This document shows positions 56,983 through 64,000 of a stretch of DNA of 64,000 nucleotides, piece by piece. Every line of letters starts with the position of its first letter. The first letter of the stretch is position 1. The DNA is from Panulirus ornatus (taxonomy: Eukaryota; Arthropoda; Malacostraca; Decapoda; Palinuridae), in NCBI RefSeq assembly GCF_036320965.1, contig NC_092281.1, positions 10,147,892 to 10,211,891 on the forward strand. Reading direction: 5' to 3'. The notes beneath the pieces were generated by a model. The model saw nothing but the letters and a program-made list of their open reading frames with translations, did no database searches and was not told the origin of the DNA. A program made the translations under genes and the position numbers.

Positions 56983-57260
56983 GCCAGTGGTGTGTGCGTG
57001 TATGTGGGCTTGTGTGTGTGTGTGTGTTGCCAGTGGTGTGTGCGTGTATGTGGGCTTGTGTGTGTGTGTGTTGGCAGTGGTGTGTGCGTGTATGTGGGCT
57101 TGTGTGTGTGTGTGTGTTGGCAGTGGTGTGTGCGTGTATGTGGGCTTGTGTGTGTGTGCGTGTGTGGGCTTGCGTGTTTGTTGCCAGATGATGTGTGCGT
57201 GTATGTGGGCGTGTATGTAGGGTGGTGTGTGTGCCATGTGTGTGTGTGTGTGTTGCCAGA
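56840..57260. repeat. (GT)n-based minisatellite, about nine units
   Basis: The unit is GCGTGTATGTGGGCTT, then a (GT)n of variable length, then GTTGCCAGTGGTGTGTGCGT. Unit length changes (about 34-60 bp) come from the GT run. Several frames on both strands are open through it. Confidence 0.95.
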
Positions 57261-57815
57261 CGAGCTGCCCTAGCCTGACGGTATAATAGTGCAGGGAGAA
57301 GTTGTCCTGTGTGGGAGGATCTCTTGGTCATGTTATTATTACCACCGACCTTCCTCTAATGACGGCCACAACCCGCCTCCTGAACCCTCACTAATAATAA
57401 CGGTTATTGGCCCTCACTCCTCCTCATACAAGACGTCAATATACGTGTGTGTGCGTGTGTGTAATATCTGTCTTGCACGATACTTGGCACCTTCATGCAT
57501 CTCTCCTCACATACTTACACTCATACTGACAAGTGCTCAAACACTTGGGAAGTGGTGGGCGACTCTTTGATAATTCGTAGATTAACACGTATCCTTAATA
57601 ACGACGGAACCCTTCTCTACCTACATTACAGTCACAAAATGCTACACGGATCTGAAGGATATGAAGCTGGATTAAGAGAATGTATCAAATCAGAAGGAGA
57701 GCCACTTTCTTCGGGCACCATCCATACCGCACACATTCCCAGTGAATAAATATGCGTTATTGATAGACTTCATCCATAATTTCAACATCTGGGACAAGAT
57801 ACGTATTGGGAATTC

Positions 57816-57820
<5 letters not shown>

Positions 57821-57895
<75 letters not shown>

Positions 57896-57919
57896 GCACA
57901 CACACACACACACACACAC
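57821..57919. repeat. (TA)n(CA)n compound microsatellite
   Basis: About 27 TA units followed by about 20 CA units. Confidence 0.97.
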
Positions 57920-58395
57920 TAACTTTTCATATGTCAATAGACAGACGAAGAGAGAGAGATTTACGCTGACGTTACCTGTAACAATTTACCACTAGTTTTC
58001 CCCACCATGACCTTAGCATTCATCAGTAAAGGTCAATATCCTCAGACGTAATTCTCAGGTCAAGCTGAGCGTCATACTGACATCACAAACTTCTGATAAA
58101 GCTGGACGTGAAGTCGAGTAACAAGAAAAAAAGAAAAATATCCAGATTCATTTTTAAAAATCGTTGGGAAGGTATTGTGACTATGTCGTTGTCGACAGAT
58201 CCAGCTAACTCCAGTGATGTGGGTGGAGGAGAACATTGTTATAACCCTGGGAATCTACTGATGCCATCATTGTTATTCCCTCATCATCATCCAGCTTGTG
58301 TGGAGCACAACAAAACAATGGAAGAAAGTTTTGCCGAATATTTACAGAAACACAAGTGTTCTCTGGTGACTGTCTTCTGTCATGGAAGTCTGTTG
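57920..58395. other. Intergenic DNA, nothing recognised
   Basis: A 99-codon plus-strand frame (58,108-58,407) has mixed composition (KSSNKKKRKISRFIFKN) but no splice support. Confidence 0.35.
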
Positions 58396-58560
58396 TGTTG
58401 CCTGTAGGTATTGAGGAAGACAAGCTTGTTATGTTGCCTGTAGCTGTTGAAGATAAGCTTGTTGTGTTCCCTGTAGTTGTTGAAGATAAGCTTGTTGTGT
58501 TGCCTGTATGTGTTGAAGATAAGCTTGTTGTGTTGCCTGTAGGTGCGTGAGAGAATAAAG
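58396..58560. repeat. 33-bp minisatellite, about five units
   Basis: GATAAGCTTGTTGTGTTGCC recurs every 33 bp (about 58,419 to 58,518), joined by TGTAGNTGTTGAA. It encodes in-frame 11-residue repeats on both strands as a by-product. Confidence 0.93.
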
Positions 58561-58709
58561 TTCAATAGATATGATAATCCCTGTCCCTCCAGCATATTGC
58601 GAGAAGTAGATTATGAGGAGATTAGTAAAGTTATTTGATGCATGGCTGGGTGTAACTTCCTCAAACACGTTCTCTCCATTTTTCGTTTCCTTTTGCAACA
58701 TTTCTCTCT

Positions 58710-58711
<2 letters not shown>

Positions 58712-58774
<63 letters not shown>
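58712..58774. repeat. (TA)n microsatellite
   Basis: About 31 uninterrupted TA units. Confidence 0.97.
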
Positions 58775-58776
<2 letters not shown>

Positions 58777-59736
58777 TTTGAAGGTAAACCAATCGATGAA
58801 TAACACGTATATCGACAAACTGGTCTGGTGTAATGGTCTAATCTTGTTATCTGTCCTCTCCATGTTGGTCCAGGTCATGTCAGGCCCCAGGTCCAGCTCG
58901 AAGTCAAAGTCCTGGTACAGGTGGCTGGTGGTAGAGCTATGAAAATTTTTTTTTTTCTTGTCTGTTAACTGGAGGAACGGGTTGTAGAGGGTGTCGACTT
59001 TGTGAGAGAGAGGAAAGGGTTTGGAGGGTTCCTTGGAGTGTTGACTGTGGGAGTTTCCGATTCTTGGAGAGGTTTGTTGGAGGGGAGTGCGGTCGTAACA
59101 AAATTGTTATGGAAAGATAAGGAAAGAAGTACGGTAGAATATCTCGAGGCTCAACCCAATTGCGCCATTTGTCAGTCAATCAAGATTCTCTTCTCGGGTT
59201 GCCTACCAGTAGCTTCACCAGATGTCTTGTACCGAATGAAAATTCTCCAAGACCCTACGAAGATGCACAGAGTAGAAAGCCTAAATGCAAAAGGGAGAAG
59301 AGAGTGACAGAATAACATATGTTTAAAGAACACATGACATTTATTCGGGAGAAAATAGGAGTTCCTAACTAAACTGACAAAAAAAACCTAGCAAAAAACG
59401 GCCCAAGAAGCTGGTGGGAACTGGGATGATGCAGGTCAAGATTTCTCAGGGGGTTCAAAGCTGGGGACCCGAGGCCCTGACATGCCCCTGACCCGCCAGG
59501 GTAAACCACTCTACCCTCCTGACGTCTATATCATGGTGCCCAACTTACCCTGCTGCCTCACCAGCAGTGGAAAAAAAAAAGAACCCGCAGGAGGAACAAG
59601 CCCTCTGTGTGGGAGTGATGACAGCGGCAGCAGACGTGGTGGGTGTGTTGGCGTCGTCCCAGCTGGACCTCAGACGGGACACGTCAGCCTTAGAGGACGG
59701 TGATGACCACAGCCATAACAAGGTCATTAGACTCAC
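58775..59736. other. Mixed DNA with overlapping open frames on both strands
   Basis: Around 59,480-59,570 the plus strand reads MPLTRQGKPLYPPDVYIMVP and NLPCCLTSSG before a run of ten A residues. It is protein-like in composition, but an in-frame stop lies directly upstream and no acceptor is clear. The same A-run gives a polypyrimidine-like stretch on the minus strand. Confidence 0.25.
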
Positions 59737-59850
59737 CAGAGAACATCCTGGATGTGGATACGTGCCATACGTATCACGACAGACGTCAGCGGCCGATAAA
59801 CTCACGACAGCAGTTTTCTCCAAGTTTAGGTTCTCATGATGAGGTGATGA
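59737..59850 (-). CDS. Candidate exon, unknown product
   Basis: On the minus strand the segment runs from a weak acceptor (CCACACGACAG) to a strong donor (TTCTCTG before GTGAGTCT). It is exactly 38 codons with phase 0 at both ends. It reads SSPHHENLNLEKTAVVSLSA, then ADVCRDTYGTYPHPGCSL, with two cysteines 13 residues apart. The plus strand over the same bases is also open and protein-like (EHPGCGYVPYVSRQTSAADK), so strand is uncertain. No family is recognised. Confidence 0.3.
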
Positions 59851-60858
59851 CTGTCGTGTGGATGGTTCCTCACACTACCTCATCATCATCATCATCGTCC
59901 CGGGGCCAGATGCTCCCAGGCCAGATTATGGACGGTCTATCGTCACACATCACACACACACGCGACAGTCCGGTCACACCCCGACGCCAGTAGGTCCTCC
60001 ACCACCACACGAACGTGGACGAGTTACGTCCACACAACACTTTACTGTAGGATGAACCCGACTCACACTACACCACTCGCTTACTACGAACACTCGCACT
60101 GAACACTCCTGCACAGGACCTCGCTGACATCAGCTGTAGCATACATCATCATCATCCAGTTGATGTTTTTCTGTACCTTGTTAAGTCATGACGTACTGAC
60201 GTGGGAAAGAAATGGAGGCAACTGTACCCTGTTCATACCGCTAGCGAGTCCGCCTGATCCAATATCATGCCAAAAAAATGGAGAGATGCGCAATCATACA
60301 CATCCCGCAAGACACCTGCTGCTGAGCTGTCGATAAGGCAGATCCCTGGATCCATACGTCACACTCGATGTGAATATGTTTTGCTACAGATCCCAGGCAA
60401 GAGAGGAGAGAGGATCCGATGCCAACACCCAGTTCATGGCATAAGGTGCCAGACAAGGTGACCTGTGGGTAGGTTTCTCCGCCATATTCCCTTAATACTG
60501 AAGATCACTAGTGTGTTAGGGAAAGTCCAGGTAAACACTGGTTGTGTGTACACTGGATCTACTGAATGGGGGACGAGATTACCAACTTCCTCCACTACCA
60601 ACGGTGGGTGGCACCCCCATCACCCCCAACCACCATTATACCATTATACGATACCTCCAACACCACCACATGGTACCATCACCATGGCAGCCCCATTGTC
60701 ACAAAGAAAAAACAATGGTATTCGCACTCTCCAATAGTGCATTTACATACAATATCCCCAACACCCTCTCCATAAACCCCTTCTTTGTATACATTCCTTA
60801 TACCTTCCAGTACAAACTCGATTCCGGCACCGCCGACGTAACGATCATTCGGATTGTA
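59851..60858. other. Intergenic DNA, nothing recognised
   Basis: Contains short (CAT)n words near 59,880 and 60,145. Open frames of 60-119 codons on both strands overlap without splice support. Confidence 0.4.
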
Positions 60859-61115
60859 AGCGTCCAGTTACAACGAGTCCAGCGCGCAGGAAGATGGCGG
60901 TAAAGTTGCGACAGGCCCAGCACGCCGGAAGACGTCACGTCACGTTTGCGACAGCTCTAACACGCAGGAAGACAACGGTAAAGTTACGATAGGTCTAGGA
61001 CGCAGGAAGACAGCGTTAAAATTGCGACAAGTCCTTCACACAGGAAGATACTGGTACGGTTGTGACAGATCGAACACGCAGGAGGGAGATAGACGTAAAG
61101 TTACGACAAGTCTGA
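60859..61115. repeat. 38-bp minisatellite, about seven units, degenerate
   Basis: CACGCAGGAAGACAACGGTA followed by AAAGTTACGACAGGTCTA recurs about every 38 bp with drift and one insertion (CGTCACGTCACG near 60,935). Confidence 0.88.
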
Positions 61116-61274
61116 CATAAAACATAATCCAATGCAATACTCGTGAAATTCCCAGCTCTTGTCTCGCATGCGACAGCGTTTTCAATATACGTCTGGGATC
61201 CCTGATGAATGGAACTGCTGGAAAGGCTTCTGACAGATCCTGGACATATTGGTAAACTCGAGGACAACAACAGA

Positions 61275-61330
61275 AAAGATGATGATGATGATGATGATTG
61301 ATGGTGGTAATGATGATGATATGGTGATGT
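61275..61330. repeat. (GAT)n tract
   Basis: Impure GAT/GGT triplet repeats. Confidence 0.85.
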
Positions 61331-62984
61331 GTTGGTGATGATTGTGGCGTTGTGATGTAATGATGTTGAGAGGAAAACTAGGTGTTCAGTGCCTCCAAGT
61401 CAGTACTGGTGGTAGTGGGCAACAGACTGGTGGAAACCCAAAAAGTCCGTACTTATAAAGTGTCCATTAGCCATTTCATAAGATCACAAGACAAGAGAAC
61501 ACACTAGATTTAGGAATCAAATAACATTACATAAATTGATTTACACATACCAGAAAAGCATAATGCTGGACGTGACAAAAAATAGAACTAGGTGATAATG
61601 CTGTGGGGATGAGACAAAGAAGGAATTAAAAATGAAATCAGGTCTGCACCACAGCTCAGGTGAGAATTGTGTGGTCAAGAAAAAAAATAAAGAAAACTCA
61701 GGTTTTGGATGAGAAAAGATATTTTGAAACACGACCAGAATACGAAACTACAGGAAATCAACCTGAAGGAGGAAAGGAAAATGCTAAGTCAGAAGTTTTA
61801 GAAAAGAATGATTTGCCAAGCAATCGGAAGCAGAGTTGAGATGTGGCAAAAACGCATTTTATCTTATAGAACAAGGCGAGAGGAGATACTGCAAGATAAT
61901 CTGAAATAAAGCAAGGGAGTAACAGATGGACTGGGCTAGAATAGAAGATACTTAGAAGCAGTAGCCAGAATAGAGAGAAATTATGAAACATATAAGAAAA
62001 ATCTCGACCTTCAGAAATCTTGGCGTATGATTTGATCGGTAACGAAATCACGAAAAGCGAGAACAACGAAGGAATAATTAATGTCATAGAGAGCCGAAAT
62101 CTTCACGATTCATGAAAAGGAAAGTGTCCCACAGTGTTGCCGTTTGGCTCACACGTACAGGAACGTCACAAAAGAAAAATGAGCAGAGATACGAGGATTT
62201 TAAAGGCCTAGAATTCTATCGAGAGACAGAGGTTCGAGAATGTACATAAAGGATAAGAGTAAGTTCTATCTTAAGAGATTTTAGGCTTTAATATAGGGCA
62301 TAATCTCTATTCTCTTAGGTCACCCGCTTCGGTATAGTCAAGGTAAAGATACGAACCTCAGCAAACATCCAGGGAAGGACAGAGTCGAAACTGTGTGGAA
62401 TATGCTCGGGTATACGATCCAAGACGAAGCGGCAGACAAATACTGCGGAAAAAGCAGCATTCAAAAAAGGATCAAAGTAAGGCAGAACGGAAGAAGAAAG
62501 AGAAGGCGCCACACTTTCACTCAATCAATGACCGACTAATTTGAGTAAGTGGAGGAGGTCATCACGGGTCGTTCGGTCCGAGGTGGCCTGGGTTCATAAA
62601 TGATCACAAACAGTGGCCAATAGGATTGGAGCACGAAGCTGAAACGACACACTATACGAGGAATGTAATGCTTCACCATTTGAGGATGTTTGCTTCAACA
62701 CCACTCCAGCACTACACTTTGTTCTACTTATCATCCACCTTATAATGTGTTGATCCCATGACATTTATGACCGAAGCCTAAATGAATTACTCTCATAAAA
62801 CTTATTTTCCATAGTTTCACTTCCTACGTAGTTACACTAAGCTATTCTTTGGGTAAATATTGGTGAATAACATTCATAAGATCAACAAATGTTCATCATG
62901 AATTAAACGTTTATGTCGTAACGTTTTTACTACGAGGATAGAAGGGGATTATCACAGAGCCACGTACACAATGCTGGTACTCAC
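61331..62984. other. AT-rich intergenic or intronic DNA
   Basis: Purine-rich plus strand (61,550-62,550) with many AAAG/GAAA words. No repeat unit or exon-like segment was found. Confidence 0.45.
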
Positions 62985-63121
62985 AGAATGGAACAGAATG
63001 ATCCGTCCACTGTCAAGCTTGAACACTTCGTCCTCACGCAGCGTGGGTGGAAGCTGGCTGGCCAGTATAATAGCAGGTCTCAGCAACAGGTCTTCGCAAA
63101 CTTGGGTAGAAGTTGACCCGT
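62985..63121 (-). CDS. Candidate exon, unknown product
   Basis: On the minus strand the segment runs from CACCTGCTATTAG (acceptor, modest) to CCATTCT before GTGAGTACC (good donor). It has a two-base split codon (phase 1) followed by 45 codons ending on a codon boundary (phase 0). It reads GSTSTQVCEDLLLRPAIILA, SQLPPTLREDEVFKLDSGRI and ILFHS, a globular-looking mix of charged and hydrophobic residues. The frame is closed by TGA just upstream and again 11 codons past the donor. The plus strand is also open here, but Ser-rich. I do not recognise the protein. Its end phase (0) fits the start of the candidate exon at 59,850, which is next in the minus direction. Confidence 0.38.
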
Positions 63122-63399
63122 CTAATAGCAGGTGTCAGCCGCAAGTGACGGGACGTGGTTCCACAGCAACTCGAGGCAGTAGTTCGAACCGAGTTCCGAA
63201 GCGTTTCGCTCGCTCGGACGCAGAGCTTTGACGTGAATCACTTCAACTGCCAGGTCAGTTGTTCGCGTCAGTTCGTCAGTAATGTTAATATCCAAGACAA
63301 ACGAACACTAAATGGGAACTAGATAATCATGCATGAAATATAAATGTAATTGTAATTCATCGGCCACTTCCCATCTTCTTGCTCACTTTATTTCTTTCT
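63122..63399. other. Intergenic or intronic DNA
   Basis: Nothing seen beyond the opposite-strand shadow of the exon candidate. Confidence 0.45.
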
Positions 63400-63665
63400 C
63401 TTTATTCGTGTTTATCCTCCTCCTCCTCCTTTCCAGCCCGTGTTACTCCCTCCCTGTCTTTCCTCCTCCCTCTCTCTGTCTTTCTCCCTTCTCTCGCACT
63501 CCTTCCTGTAAACACTGTTGTCCCCACTTAGTGCTTCTCTCCTGGTCTCCGAGTATACCCTTCCTCATATTTTCCTCTACCTTTTCCCTTCACCGAGCCC
63601 GGCCTCCCTCCCGCTGCTCTTTCCACAGCTCGCCTCTCCTCCACCCTCCCTCTTCAACCAACCTC
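63400..63665. repeat. Pyrimidine-rich low-complexity DNA
   Basis: C/T-rich plus strand with CCTCCTCCTCC and CTCCCTCCCT words. The 115-codon plus frame here is compositional. Confidence 0.7.
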
Positions 63666-63799
63666 CCACCAACCCCGTGAGCATGGCCACCGGTCTGGCG
63701 TCCTGACATTTACTCCGTGCGTCTGACGTGTCATCCATCACTGCTTGGACCTAATCTGTTTCCATAATGCTGTTATGTGACTTCAGGAGAACGTGCACC

Positions 63800-63801
<2 letters not shown>

Positions 63802-63879
<78 letters not shown>
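63802..63879. repeat. (GA)n microsatellite
   Basis: About 39 uninterrupted GA units near the window end. Confidence 0.97.
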
Positions 63880-63882
<3 letters not shown>

Positions 63883-64000
63883 ACTTTCTTCACCATTTAG
63901 CCCTGACGTGGGCGATTTAGCTCGTCTGGAGTTGTGTACGAGGAACGCCTGTTGTGTTGGTGTATACTCACAAAAACGTTTACAACTTCTAGCCGAATAT

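Overview
The window looks like nuclear DNA of a decapod crustacean. This is inferred from two things. First, tRNA-derived SINEs and microsatellite-linked interspersed repeats here have the head, body and tail sequences I associate with decapod genomes. Second, there is an extreme density of (TA)n, (GA)n and (CA)n tracts and of minisatellites. There is no operon structure, no ribosome-binding-site pattern and no compact gene layout, so it is not prokaryotic, organellar or viral. No full-length gene of a known family could be recognised.

Layout. 1-4,400: AT-rich DNA with at least five copies, complete or broken and on both strands, of an interspersed repeat called R1 here, whose 3' end runs straight into (TA)n tracts, plus fragments of a related repeat R2. 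4,400-9,400: microsatellites, a tRNA-derived SINE (5,648-5,800) and a 21-bp minisatellite (6,846-7,190). 9,398-19,278: an AT-rich satellite with a monomer of about 299 bp, roughly 30 monomers. Most of it alternates two monomer types, with a four-monomer higher-order unit of 1,197 bp; one internal block and one terminal fragment are inverted. 19,285-25,180: a 50-bp minisatellite, degenerate minisatellites, a 16-copy 44-bp array and pyrimidine tracts. 25,180-33,000: long (TA)n tracts, a second SINE (minus strand), a second copy of repeat R3, and more 21-bp arrays. 33,000-49,000: GC-richer, with short exon-like segments and large minisatellites (units of 28-37, 31, 39, 28 and 48 bp). 49,000-64,000: mixed sequence with further exon-like segments on both strands, tRNA-like fragments and more tandem arrays.

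Coding content. The best-supported piece is a terminal exon (48,408-48,745, plus strand) of an unrecognised single-pass membrane protein. Weaker exon candidates, judged only by open frame and splice signals, are 34,267-34,454 with 35,079-35,243 (plus strand, matching phase 0), 54,346-54,583 (plus), and 33,142-33,622, 51,350-51,542, 59,737-59,850 and 62,985-63,121 (all minus). They cannot be joined into whole genes from this window, and none has a function I can name. The longest open frames in the window come from stop-free tandem repeats and should not be read as genes.
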